Source: Roseomonas alba (GTDB lineage Bacteria; Pseudomonadota; Alphaproteobacteria; Acetobacterales; Acetobacteraceae). Taken from it: 64,000 nt of DNA. Every line of letters starts with the position of its first letter. The first letter of the stretch is position 1. This document shows, piece after piece, positions 1-8,482 of this stretch. Location: positions 62,001 to 126,000 of the forward strand of contig NZ_JAHYBZ010000008.1 of NCBI RefSeq assembly GCF_019430885.1, given 5' to 3'. Below the pieces are notes generated by a model, which did no database searches, was not told the origin of the DNA, and saw only the letters and a program-made list of their open reading frames with translations. A program made the translations under genes and the position numbers.

Positions 1-1211
1 TGCTCTCCACCTCCGCTCTCGCTCAGCAGCCCTCCCGCGAATCCGTCCAGGACGCCCGCCGCGCCGCCGAGGCCGAGCGTGCCGCCGCGGAAGACGCCGC
101 CCGCCTCGCCCGCGAGGCGTCCGAGGTCGAGCGTGGTCTGGCCCGCCAGCGCGTGGCCATGGCCGAGCGCGTCCAGCAGGCCGAATCCGTGCTCGATGCG
201 GCTCAGGAACGGGAGCGGCGTGCCGTTCACGCCGCCATCGCAGCGCGAGACGAGGCGACGCGCCGGGCCGCCGCCCTCGCCCCGATGCTGCCGGCGATGC
301 GGCGCCTGTCGCTCTGGCCGGCCGAGACGCTGCTCGCCGTGCCTTTGCCTCCGGAGGAAGCCCTGCGCGGCGTGCTGGTCCTGCAGGGCATCGCCCGCCA
401 GATCCGCCAGGATGTCGAGGCGCTGCGCGAGGCGGACCGGGAGGCCTCCCGCCGCGCCCGCGTCGCCGCGGCGGAGGCTCTGCTGGTCACGGCGGCCCGG
501 GAGGAGGCGCTGTCCTCCGCCGCCGCGCTGGATTCCGAGATCGCCGCCGCCCGCATGCGCGAGGCCGAGGCCCGCCAGGCCGAGCGGACGGCGGACCGCC
601 GCGCGCAGGACGCGCTGGCCCGAGCCTCGAATCTGGCCGACATGCTGGCCCGGATCGAGCGCGACCAGGCGCGCGAAGCCGCTGCCCAGGCTGCCCGCGA
701 GAGGGCCGCGGCGGCCCAGCGGGCGCGCGAGGAACGTGCCGCGGCCCGCGCAGGCCGCACCCCGCCGCCATCCGAGCCGCTGCCGACGCCCCCGGGACGG
801 ACCCAGGTCGCCTCGGTGGCGTCGGGCGCGCGGGTGATGCCGGTCGCCGGGCGGGTACTGCGGGGCTTCGGCGACCAGGGGGAAGGTGGGGCTGCACGCG
901 GGGAGACCATCCAGACCCCGGCCGGGGCGCGGGTCGTCAGCCCCTGTGGCGGGCGGGCGGTCTTCAGCGGTCCCTTCCGAAGTTATGGCCTGTTGCTGAT
1001 TGTCGACTGCGCCGATGGCCACCATGTCGTGCTGGCCGGCCTCGGGCGGCTCGACGCGTCGACGGGTGCGCGCCTGCTGCCCGGGGAACCTGTCGGCGTG
1101 ATGGGCGAAGGGGAGGGCGGGCGCGACCGGCTCTATCTGGAGCTGCGTCGCGAAGGCCAGACGATGGATCCGCGGCCCTGGCTCGCCGGGGCACGTGGCA
1201 GTGGAGGATGA
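1..1211 (+). CDS. EnvC-like murein hydrolase activator, 3' part
   Basis: The frame is open from the left edge, so the start and any signal peptide lie outside; about 402 codons are visible. The first ~270 are Ala/Arg/Glu-rich with heptad-like spacing (coiled coil). The last ~120 form a LytM/M23-like domain, from GRVLRGFG to MDPRPWL. Where active M23 peptidases carry the zinc motif HLHFE, this protein has LYLEL, so the domain looks non-catalytic. EnvC-type proteins are known to activate septal amidases rather than cut murein themselves, and I infer that role. Next come ctpA, a divergent deacetylase and rppH, the usual alphaproteobacterial order, which supports the call. Confidence 0.8.
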   Translation, partial: LSTSALAQQPSRESVQDARRAAEAERAAAEDAARLAREASEVERGLARQRVAMAERVQQAESVLDAAQERERRAVHAAIAARDEATRRAAALAPMLPAMRRLSLWPAETLLAVPLPPEEALRGVLVLQGIARQIRQDVEALREADREASRRARVAAAEALLVTAAREEALSSAAALDSEIAAARMREAEARQAERTADRRAQDALARASNLADMLARIERDQAREAAAQAARERAAAAQRAREERAAARAGRTPPPSEPLPTPPGRTQVASVASGARVMPVAGRVLRGFGDQGEGGAARGETIQTPAGARVVSPCGGRAVFSGPFRSYGLLLIVDCADGHHVVLAGLGRLDASTGARLLPGEPVGVMGEGEGGRDRLYLELRREGQTMDPRPWLAGARGSGG

Positions 1212-1382
1212 CCCGGCCGGGCTTGTCCGATCGGTAAGCCTGAAGCTTGCCGAACGGTAAGGCTGGTAACAGCACTGTTTCGACGCGGTTTCCGGCTGCA
1301 CCCGGGGGGCGCCATAGGCTACAGCTTGATGTCTCGCGCGGGGGTGCTTGCCTGACCCGCGTCACGGAAGGAAGGAATTGGA

Positions 1383-2768
1383 ATGCGGCGCAGGAGCATG
1401 ACCTTCGCGGCTGTGGGCGCGGCCTTCGCGGCCGGGGTGGTCGCCGGACCCATGGTCGCGGCCTGGGCCCAGGACACCGGCGGACGGGCAGAGACCTATC
1501 GCCTGCTGAACCTGTTTGGCGATGTCTTCGAGCGCGTGCGCGCCGAGTATGTCGAACCGGTCAATGATCGCGACGCCATCGAGAATGCCATCCAGGGCAT
1601 GCTCACCGGCCTCGACCCGCATTCCTCCTACATGAACCCGCGCATGTATCGCGACATGCAGGTGCAGACGCGCGGCGAGTTCGGCGGCCTCGGCATCGAG
1701 GTCAGCCAGGAGAACGGCTACATCAAGGTCATCAGCCCGATCGACGACACGCCGGCGGCGCGCGCCGGGGTGAAGCCGGGCGACCTGATCACGCATCTGA
1801 ACGGCAATTCCGTGCAGGGCCTGTCCCTGCAGGAGGCGGTCGAGCAGATGCGCGGCGAGCGCGGCACCGCGATTCGCATCACCATCCGCCGCGAGGGCAC
1901 CGAACGGCCGATCGAGCTGTCCATCACCCGCGACGTGATCCGCCCGCAGGTGGTGCGCTTCCGGCTGGAAGCCGGCGATATCGGCTATATCCGCCTGACC
2001 TCCTTCAACGAGCAGACCGAGGCCGGGCTGCGCCGGGCCATGCAGCAGCTCCGCCAGCAGGCGGGCGGCAACCTCAAGGGCATCGTGCTCGACCTGCGCA
2101 ACAATCCGGGCGGGCTGCTCGACCAGGCGGTGCAGGTGTCGGACGACTTCCTCGACCAGGGCGAGATCGTCTCCACCCGCGCCCGCCGGCCGGAGGATGC
2201 GCAGCGCTGGAACGCCCGCGGCGGCGACATCGCCCAGAACCTGCCGGTGGTCGTGCTGATCAATTCCGGGTCGGCCAGCGCGTCCGAGATCGTCGCCGGT
2301 GCGCTGCAGGACCATCGCCGTGCCATCGTCATGGGCGTGAAGTCCTTCGGCAAGGGGAGCGTGCAGACCGTCATGCCCATCCCGGGCAATGGCGCGATCC
2401 GCTTGACCACGGCGCGCTACTACACGCCCTCGGGCCGCTCGATCCAGGGCACCGGCATCGAGCCGGACATCGAGGTGCTGGCGACGCGCGAGGATGCGCA
2501 GCAGGTGGCCGCCGCGCGGCGTGACCGCGAGGCCGATCTGCGTCACGCGCTGCGCAACGACAATGGCCGCGAGACGCCGGCCGCGCCGCCGCTGCCGCCG
2601 CTGAACCTGCCCGCCGGGCTGACCGAGCGTATCCAGCGCATGCCGGCCGAGGGCGCCGCCGCCTTCGACCCGACCAAGCCCGAGACGGATCACCAGCTCC
2701 AGCAGGCCATCCAGCTGCTGCGCGGCATCGCCGCGGCGCCGAACGGCCAGCGCCGCGCCGCGCGCTGA
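1383..2768 (+). CDS. ctpA: Carboxy-terminal processing protease (S41, CtpA)
   Basis: Periplasmic serine protease that trims C-termini of envelope proteins. The 461 residues begin with a signal sequence (about 1-33, ending AAWAQD), then an N-terminal helical part, a PDZ domain (about 100-180, GLGIEVSQENG onward) and the S41 catalytic core. The Ser/Lys dyad is visible: NSGSASASEI with S299 and KSFGKGSVQ with K324, 25 residues apart as in the family. The ATG lies close behind a GGAAGGAAGG ribosome site. The C-terminal ~80 residues are low-complexity and Pro/Ala-rich. Its place after an EnvC-like gene points to a shared role in cell-wall remodelling. Confidence 0.95.
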   Translation: MRRRSMTFAAVGAAFAAGVVAGPMVAAWAQDTGGRAETYRLLNLFGDVFERVRAEYVEPVNDRDAIENAIQGMLTGLDPHSSYMNPRMYRDMQVQTRGEFGGLGIEVSQENGYIKVISPIDDTPAARAGVKPGDLITHLNGNSVQGLSLQEAVEQMRGERGTAIRITIRREGTERPIELSITRDVIRPQVVRFRLEAGDIGYIRLTSFNEQTEAGLRRAMQQLRQQAGGNLKGIVLDLRNNPGGLLDQAVQVSDDFLDQGEIVSTRARRPEDAQRWNARGGDIAQNLPVVVLINSGSASASEIVAGALQDHRRAIVMGVKSFGKGSVQTVMPIPGNGAIRLTTARYYTPSGRSIQGTGIEPDIEVLATREDAQQVAAARRDREADLRHALRNDNGRETPAAPPLPPLNLPAGLTERIQRMPAEGAAAFDPTKPETDHQLQQAIQLLRGIAAAPNGQRRAAR

Positions 2769-2791
2769 ACCCGACAGGGAAGGCGCGTCGC

Positions 2792-3988
2792 ATGCGGGTG
2801 CCAGGCTGGCGGGCGCTCGCGGCCTTCTGGGTGGTGGTGATCGGGACCACCGCCGGCGGGGCGGTCTGGCTGGAACGGCTCGGCCCGCCGGAAGCGCCGG
2901 CGGCTGGGGCTGCCGCGCCCACGGCCGAAACCGCCCCGACGCCGCCAGCCACACCGGCTGGCGACTCCGAAACCCCGGCGGCGCCACCCCAGGCCGCCGA
3001 GGCATCGCCGGCCGCATCATCGCCGGCGGCAAGCGACTCCGCGGCCCAGCCGCCGGCCGTGCCGGCCATCGCCGCCACGCCCCCCCGCGCGCCGGAACCG
3101 CCACCGCTGGCCGCCGCGATGGCGCCGCGCGCCGCATCCCGCCCCATACCGGCGCCCGATCCGGCGCTGCTGGAAAACAGCCGCCACGGCATGCTGCCCC
3201 GCGCCGGAGCGGATGGGCGGACCTCGATCCGGGCCTATGGGCGCGACTTTGACCGGCGGGACACCCGGCCGCGCGTCGGCATCATCATCGCCGATATCGG
3301 CCTGAACGCGACCCAGACCGAGGAAGCCATCCGCCGCCTGCCGCCGGCCGTCGCCCTCGCGCTGTCGCCCTATGCCGCACGGCCGGGCCAGGCGGCGGAA
3401 CGGGCACGGGAACGGGGGATGGAGACGCTGATCTCCCTGCCGCTCGAACCGGCCGGCTATCCGCTGAACAACCCGGGCGACCAGGCGCTGCTGACCGGCC
3501 GGTCCATGGCGGAGAACATGGACCGGCTCGACTGGGTACTGTCCCGGTCGCAGGGCTATGTCGGCGTGATCGGGGCCCTCGGCGCCATGCGCGGCGAGCG
3601 CTTCGCGACCCTGACGGAGGCCATGGGCACGGTGCAGGACACGCTGCGCCTGCGCGGGCTGCTCTATATCGACCCGCGGCCCGGCGCGGCATCGCCGGCG
3701 CGGGCCTGGGGGCGCAGCGTGGACGTGATCCTCGACGAACCGGCCGGCACGCGCGGGGAGATCGACCGGCGACTCGCGGAGCTCGAGACCCTGGCGCGGG
3801 ATCGCGGCGCGGCGCTCGGCCTCGCCGGGTCGGTGACGCCGGTGCTGGTCGAACGCATCACCGCCTGGTCGCAGGGACTCGAGTCGCGGGGGCTGATGCT
3901 GGCGCCGGTCTCGGCCATGATCCGCCGCCCGGAGGGGCTTACCTCCGAGACCTCCGCCACCCCCATCCGCCCCGCGAGCGCCCCATGA
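2792..3988 (+). CDS. Divergent polysaccharide deacetylase family protein (YibQ type)
   Basis: The 398-residue protein has an N-terminal membrane anchor (about 6-28), a long Pro/Ala linker (about 30-130) and a C-terminal domain with RVGIIIADIGLN and a run of short hydrophobic strands typical of the divergent NodB-fold family (DUF610/YibQ). The family lacks a well-defined activity; in alphaproteobacteria it commonly sits between ctpA and rppH, as here. It starts 24 bases after ctpA and its last bases overlap the rppH start (ATGA), so the genes are probably co-transcribed. A periplasmic cell-wall role is inference from family and context. Confidence 0.8.
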   Translation: MRVPGWRALAAFWVVVIGTTAGGAVWLERLGPPEAPAAGAAAPTAETAPTPPATPAGDSETPAAPPQAAEASPAASSPAASDSAAQPPAVPAIAATPPRAPEPPPLAAAMAPRAASRPIPAPDPALLENSRHGMLPRAGADGRTSIRAYGRDFDRRDTRPRVGIIIADIGLNATQTEEAIRRLPPAVALALSPYAARPGQAAERARERGMETLISLPLEPAGYPLNNPGDQALLTGRSMAENMDRLDWVLSRSQGYVGVIGALGAMRGERFATLTEAMGTVQDTLRLRGLLYIDPRPGAASPARAWGRSVDVILDEPAGTRGEIDRRLAELETLARDRGAALGLAGSVTPVLVERITAWSQGLESRGLMLAPVSAMIRRPEGLTSETSATPIRPASAP

Positions 3989-4470
3989 ACGCCCCCCTGC
4001 CCTATCGAGACAATGTCGGTGCCGTGCTGTTCAACGATGCCGGGCTGGTGTTGGTCGCGCGCCGCGCCGACCTGCCGAATGCCGAGGGCGCGCCGGGCGG
4101 CTGGCAGTTGCCCCAGGGCGGCATGGATGCCGGCGAGGACCCCGCCGTCGCCGTCTTCCGCGAGTTGGAGGAGGAGATCGGCACCGCCCGCGCCGAGATC
4201 CTGGCCGAACACCCCGACTGGATGACCTATGACCTGCCGCCCGAACTGGTCGGCAAGGCGCTGGGTGGCAAGTATCGCGGCCAGCGGCAGAAATGGTACG
4301 CGATGCGCTTCACCGGGGTGGATGGCGACATCCGGCTCGATCTCGATCCGTATCCGGAATTCGACGCCTGGCGCTGGGCGCGGCTGGCGGAGCTGCCCGA
4401 CCTCGCCGTAGCCTTCAAGCGCGACATCTATGTGCGGCTGGCGCGGGATTTCGCGCGGTTCGCCGCCTAG
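3985..4470 (+). CDS. rppH: RNA pyrophosphohydrolase (Nudix)
   Basis: Removes pyrophosphate from 5'-triphosphate RNA and so starts mRNA decay in the cytoplasm. The 161 residues carry a complete Nudix box at 45-67, with the core FRELEEEIGT providing the metal-binding glutamates (E60, E63, E64). The N-terminal YRDNVGAVLFN and the downstream YDLPPELVGKALGGKYRGQ stretch are typical of RppH rather than other Nudix enzymes. The start overlaps the preceding stop by 4 bases, which suggests translational coupling. Length is normal for the family. Confidence 0.93.
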   Translation: MNAPLPYRDNVGAVLFNDAGLVLVARRADLPNAEGAPGGWQLPQGGMDAGEDPAVAVFRELEEEIGTARAEILAEHPDWMTYDLPPELVGKALGGKYRGQRQKWYAMRFTGVDGDIRLDLDPYPEFDAWRWARLAELPDLAVAFKRDIYVRLARDFARFAA

Positions 4471-4674
4471 AGCAGATCCTGTCCGGATGAACTCATCGGG
4501 GCAGATGAAGATGCTCGCGAAAACAAGTACCTAGAGCATTGGACGTAAACGCAAGTTCACCGGAATTGCTTTATGGCGCGGGGTCAGAAGCCCCGCAACG
4601 GAGGCCGCACGCCCCACCTTGCCCCGCCGCGCGGTCCCGCGCAGGCTGCGCCGTCCTGAATTGGGAGATACGCG
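4471..4674. repeat. Intergenic repeat-like segment with two CTAGAGCA half-sites
   Basis: Between rppH and the ThDP enzyme, the octamer ctagagca occurs twice (about 4469-4476 and 4532-4539), each followed by a related AT-richer stretch (gatcctgtccggatgaac and ttggacgtaaacgcaagttc). The composition is clearly less GC-rich than the flanking genes. It resembles the short CTAGAGCA-type palindromic intergenic repeats seen in many alphaproteobacteria (recollection, not a search). No ORF is supported. The last ~60 bases lead into the GTG start at 4675. Confidence 0.4.
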
Positions 4675-6213
4675 GTGAACGGCGCTGAGAGTTTGGTCCA
4701 CACGCTTCTGGGCTGTGGTGTGGAAGTCTGTTTCGCGAACCCCGGCACGAGCGAGATGCATTTTGTCGCCGCGCTGGATCGCATCCCCGGCATGAAATGC
4801 GTGCTGGGCCTGCAGGAGAACGTCGTGACCGGCATGGCCGACGGCTATTGGCGCATGGCCGAGAAGCCCGCCGCCACCCTCCTGCATTGCGGCCCGGGCC
4901 TCGCGAACGGCCTCGCCAACCTGCACAATGCGCGCCGCGCGCGGTCGGGCATCGTGAACTGCGTCGGCGACCAGGCGACCTATCACCGCATTTTCGACGC
5001 GCCGCTGACGGCCGATACCGAGGGCTTCGCGCGCGGCGTCTCGCAATGGGTGCGCACCTCCTCGCGCGCGGCCGATGTCGGCGCGGATGCCGCGGTCGCG
5101 GTGCAGGCGGCGATGACCTCGCCCGGCCAGATCGCGACCATGATCCTGCCCTCCGACACCTGCTGGGACGAAGGCGGCGTGGTCGCCGCGCCGCTGCCCA
5201 AGGTCGCGGTGCCCGAGGCCGACCCGCACGCCATCCGCACCGCCGCGCGCATCCTGCGCGAGAAGAAGAATGTGCTGATCCTGCTTGGCGGCAAGGCGCT
5301 GCGCGAGGGCGCGCAGGCGCTCGCCTGGCGTGCCTCCCAGGCGACCGGCGCGAAGCTGCTGGCCGAGGGATCGAACGGCCGCACCGAGCGCGGCCAGGGC
5401 CGCCTGCCGCTCGAGCGCGTGCCCTATCCGGCGGACATTGCCATCAACGCGCTGTCCTGGGTGGAGCACCTGATCCTGGTGAACGCCAAGGCGCCGGTGG
5501 GCTTCTTCGCCTATCCGGGCAAGCCGTCGAAGCATTACCCGGAGAACGCGCAGGTCCACGTCCTGACGCGCTACGAGCAGGATGCCGAAGCCGCGCTGCG
5601 CGCCTTGTGCGAGGAGCTCAACGCCCCCGCCGTGCCGATGCCGGATGTCGGCAAGCGCCCGGATGTCGCGCGCGGTGCGCCCTCGCCGGAAGGCCTGGCG
5701 CAGACCGTCGCGGCGCTGATGCCCGAAGACGCGATCATCGCGGATGAGAGCGTGTCCTTCGGCCGCGGCTTCTTCCCCAAGACCTTCGCCGCGCCGAAGC
5801 ATGACTGGCTGCAGATCACCGGCGGCGCGATCGGCTGCGGGCTGCCCCTGGCCACGGGAGCGGCGGTCGGCGGCGGCGGGCGGCGGGTGATCAACCTGCA
5901 GGCCGACGGGTCGGCGATGTACACGGTGCAGGCGCTGTGGACCCAGGCACGCGAGAAGCTCCCGGTGACCACCGTGATCCTCGCCAACCGCAAGTACCAG
6001 ATCCTGCTGGGTGAGTATCAGAATGTCGGCGCCAATCCGGGGCGCACGGCGATGGACATGCTCGATCTCGGCAATCCCGACCTGGGATGGGTGAAGCTCG
6101 CCGAAGGCATGGGCGTCGAGGCGGCTCAGGCGACGACGCTGGATCAGGTCGGCGACCTGATGGCGCAGTCCTTCGCGCGTCCGGGGCCATTCCTGATCGA
6201 ACTGGTGATCTGA
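4675..6213 (+). CDS. ThDP-dependent enzyme, acetolactate synthase large subunit-like
   Basis: Three-domain thiamine diphosphate enzyme of 512 residues. The catalytic Glu of the Pyr domain is in GLQENVVTG (E48). The ThDP/Mg motif is ADGSAMYT (D411-G412-S413), followed about 25 residues later by NRKY. The central domain is a normal FAD/nucleotide-type fold. It starts with GTG just behind GGGAGATACGC. No regulatory subunit (ilvN) or other branched-chain gene is adjacent, and the sequence has the look of the orphan family that also includes benzoylformate and sulfopyruvate decarboxylase relatives. The reaction is therefore uncertain; a biosynthetic IlvB role is unlikely. Confidence 0.75.
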   Translation: MNGAESLVHTLLGCGVEVCFANPGTSEMHFVAALDRIPGMKCVLGLQENVVTGMADGYWRMAEKPAATLLHCGPGLANGLANLHNARRARSGIVNCVGDQATYHRIFDAPLTADTEGFARGVSQWVRTSSRAADVGADAAVAVQAAMTSPGQIATMILPSDTCWDEGGVVAAPLPKVAVPEADPHAIRTAARILREKKNVLILLGGKALREGAQALAWRASQATGAKLLAEGSNGRTERGQGRLPLERVPYPADIAINALSWVEHLILVNAKAPVGFFAYPGKPSKHYPENAQVHVLTRYEQDAEAALRALCEELNAPAVPMPDVGKRPDVARGAPSPEGLAQTVAALMPEDAIIADESVSFGRGFFPKTFAAPKHDWLQITGGAIGCGLPLATGAAVGGGGRRVINLQADGSAMYTVQALWTQAREKLPVTTVILANRKYQILLGEYQNVGANPGRTAMDMLDLGNPDLGWVKLAEGMGVEAAQATTLDQVGDLMAQSFARPGPFLIELVI

Positions 6214-6269
6214 GGGGCACGGCTCCGACGCTCACGGCGTCCAGCGGCGGCGGAGTCTCGGTCGAAGGA

Positions 6270-6532
6270 TTGGAGGGGCCTTGCCCCTCCAAGCCACCCC
6301 GGCAAAGGCCGAAGGGCCTTTGCAGACCTCCATTTGGTACCCGTGCGCCGCCGGCAGAATGCACGCCGAAAGCCGCTCTTGCGCCCACCAGGTGCTTCGA
6401 GGGGATCAGCCTGGTCTTTCGACCCAGCGCCAACGGCCTACGGCCCAGGTGCTCGAAGCACCAGGGGCACCGATTGCCGCTGCAAGGCGCCGTCAGCCGG
6501 GTCCCGATGGCAAGGTGGTTCAGAGGGGCAGA
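6270..6532. repeat. Hairpin-armed intergenic element, copy A
   Basis: Left arm: hairpin TTGGAGGGGCcttGCCCCTCCAA (6270-6292), then GCAAAGGCCgaaGGGCCTTTGC (6302-6323), then acctccatttggtacccgtgc. Right end: gatggcaaggtggttcagaggggc, nearly the same as copy B. The inner stretch ccgctcttgcgc is shared with copy E and, less exactly, with copy D. Copy A fills most of the 421-base gap between the ThDP gene and the Crp/Fnr gene. The rest of the gap (6533-6634) holds nothing I recognise. Confidence 0.7.
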
Positions 6533-6634
6533 ACACCACGATCCTCCCTCCGGGTCATCAGGGCCGACCGTGCCGCGGCGCGCTCCGGAGAGGAGCGAAG
6601 CCGCTTTCCGGCGCGCCCTCGCCAGCCTCGTCCC

Positions 6635-7369
6635 TCACAGCAGCGGCCGCTTCGGCGCCGGCTGTTCCCAGTACCGCCCGACGCGGCGCATCGCGCGCAG
6701 GTCGCCGATCTGCAAGCGCTGTCCTTCCAGCCGGATGAAGCCCCCCTTGCGCAGCCGTTGCAGCACGCGGTTGGTGTGCACCGGCGACAGTCCCAGCGCG
6801 TCCGCGATGTGCGACTGGGTGATCGGGAAGGGGATGCCGTCCTCTGCCGCCATCCCGGACGACGCCGCGCGCTTGTAGAGATGCACCAGCAGCGCGGCGA
6901 CGCTTTCCATCGCGGTGCGGCGGCCGACCGACAGGACCGCGTCGTCCACCAGCCGCTCCTCATGCGCAGCAAGCCAGGTGATGTCGAGCGCGATGCCCGG
7001 CAGGTCGCGGAAGAAGGTGGGCACGGCGTCGGTCGCGAAGGCGCAGAGATTGACCTCCGTCAGCGCCTCCACCCCATGCGGCAGGGTCGCGAGCAGTTCC
7101 CCCTGCAGCCCGAGCAGGTCGCCAGGCAGCAGGAAGTTCAGGATCTGCCGACGTCCGTCCTCGAGCGTCTTGTAGCGGAAGGCCCAGCCCGCGAGCAGCA
7201 CGTAGAGCCGCGTCGTCGCCTGACCTCCCGCGAGGATGGTCGCCCCGGCGGTCATCATGCGCTGGCCGATCTTGGCGCCCTGGATCGCGGCCAGTTCCGC
7301 GGCGGTGACCGCCTTGAAGGTCGGCAGCGCCCGCAGCGGGCAGGCTCGGCAATCGAAGGGCGGCTCCAT
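6635..7369 (-). CDS. Crp/Fnr family transcriptional regulator
   Basis: The 244-residue protein has a cyclic-nucleotide-binding-like sensor fold (about 15-130), a long dimer helix (about 135-160) and a C-terminal winged helix with ITQSHIADALGLSPVHTNRVLQRLRKGG as the recognition region. The N-terminus has FDCRACPLR (C7 and C10) and another Cys sits near residue 109, a partial Fnr-like set; a fourth cluster ligand is not evident, so oxygen sensing through an Fe-S cluster is possible but unproven. It is transcribed away from the histidine kinase gene, with 83 bases between their starts. Confidence 0.88.
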   Translation of the reverse strand: MEPPFDCRACPLRALPTFKAVTAAELAAIQGAKIGQRMMTAGATILAGGQATTRLYVLLAGWAFRYKTLEDGRRQILNFLLPGDLLGLQGELLATLPHGVEALTEVNLCAFATDAVPTFFRDLPGIALDITWLAAHEERLVDDAVLSVGRRTAMESVAALLVHLYKRAASSGMAAEDGIPFPITQSHIADALGLSPVHTNRVLQRLRKGGFIRLEGQRLQIGDLRAMRRVGRYWEQPAPKRPLL

Positions 7370-7452
7370 CGGCGCCGCTTATCGCATGTTAGTGCGCGTC
7401 GCCCCAGCACGATGCAGCATCGCTTTCCACAAGGTAAGGTACCGGCCCGGCC

Positions 7453-8439
7453 ATGCTGGTTGCCACAATGCGAGCCTATGGGGCGGGGTGGGTCGTCGGG
7501 GCGGTCAGCTTTGCGGCCGCCTGGGCGGCGTCGCACGGTCTTGCCGACCCTGCCGGCGGGCTGACCTTCGTCGCTTTCCTCCTCGCCGTCCTGGCCACGT
7601 CGCTCGCCGGAGGCTGGGCGCCGGCCACTGCCGTCGCGGTCGCGTCCGTTCTGGTGGTGCTGGCCTGGTTCCTGGCCCCCGGCCAGGTGGAACGGCTGCC
7701 CTGGCCGCTGCCCATCGTGCCCATCGGCCTGCTCGCCGCCGTGGCGGGCGCCCAGATCTCCCTGGTGCACGGGCTGACCCGCGCCGTCGCCCGGCTGGAA
7801 TGGAAGCGCGCGCAGATCGAGGCGTTGCGCGAATCGGAACACCTCATGTTCCGCGAATTGCAGCACCGCATCGCCAACGGCATCCAGCTCGTCTCCAGCC
7901 TGCTGTCGCTGGAGGCGGATCGCGTGGACAGCGCCGAGGACGCCGCCGCGGTGCTCGAGGATGCGGTGACCCGCCTGTCCATGATCGCGACCATCCATCG
8001 CCGGCTGAACGATCCCGCGCTGGGGAAAGCGGGGCTCGAAGCCGCGCTGCGCGTCCTGGCGCGCGAGATCCTCGATGCCGGCGGCCGGGAAGGCGTGGAT
8101 CTGCATGTGGTGGCCCCTCGGCTTGCGACGACGCCGGCGGATGCGACCTCGCTCGCCATGTTCATCGCCGAGGCGGTGACCAATGCCCTGAAGCATGCCT
8201 TCGCCGATCGCGAGGAAGGTCTGGTCGAGATCACCTTCACCGAGACGCCCGACGGCGAACGCCGCCTGACGGTGCGCGACGACGGGCCGGGTTTCGGTGC
8301 GGCGCCGCCGGAAGGCGGCGACAGCCTCGGCCTGCTGGTGATGCGCAGCATGGCGCACCGCCTTGATGGCCGGCTGGAGATGGCGGACGATCCGCGTGGC
8401 GGTGCGGCGGTGACGATTGTGCTGCCGCCGGCGGGCTGA
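7453..8439 (+). CDS. Membrane sensor histidine kinase, HisKA_2/HWE type
   Basis: Four hydrophobic segments fill the first ~110 residues (DUF4118-like membrane part without a large periplasmic loop). They are followed by the phospho-acceptor region RELQHRIANG (H138) and an HATPase domain with N-box AEAVTNALKHAF (N244) and G1 box VRDDGPGFG. The HRIAN-type acceptor and 328-residue length fit the HisKA_2 class. No response regulator is adjacent, so its partner must be elsewhere. The divergent Crp/Fnr gene shares its upstream region. Confidence 0.88.
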   Translation: MLVATMRAYGAGWVVGAVSFAAAWAASHGLADPAGGLTFVAFLLAVLATSLAGGWAPATAVAVASVLVVLAWFLAPGQVERLPWPLPIVPIGLLAAVAGAQISLVHGLTRAVARLEWKRAQIEALRESEHLMFRELQHRIANGIQLVSSLLSLEADRVDSAEDAAAVLEDAVTRLSMIATIHRRLNDPALGKAGLEAALRVLAREILDAGGREGVDLHVVAPRLATTPADATSLAMFIAEAVTNALKHAFADREEGLVEITFTETPDGERRLTVRDDGPGFGAAPPEGGDSLGLLVMRSMAHRLDGRLEMADDPRGGAAVTIVLPPAG

Positions 8440-8482
8440 CCGGCGCCGCAGTTTACCACTCGCCAAGGCGTACGCGGGCAGC

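Noticed and set aside
1362..3137. Minus-strand open frame of 591 codons
   Set aside because: Shadow of ctpA and the deacetylase-like gene; no recognisable domain.
4675..6213. Calling the ThDP enzyme ilvB
   Set aside because: No small subunit or branched-chain genes are adjacent and the sequence looks like the orphan family with varied decarboxylase activities, so the specific name is not supported.
6214..6634. Open frames of 130-260 codons across the gap after the ThDP gene
   Set aside because: They translate repeat copy A, which has hairpin structure and matches non-coding copies elsewhere; no domain or codon pattern supports coding.
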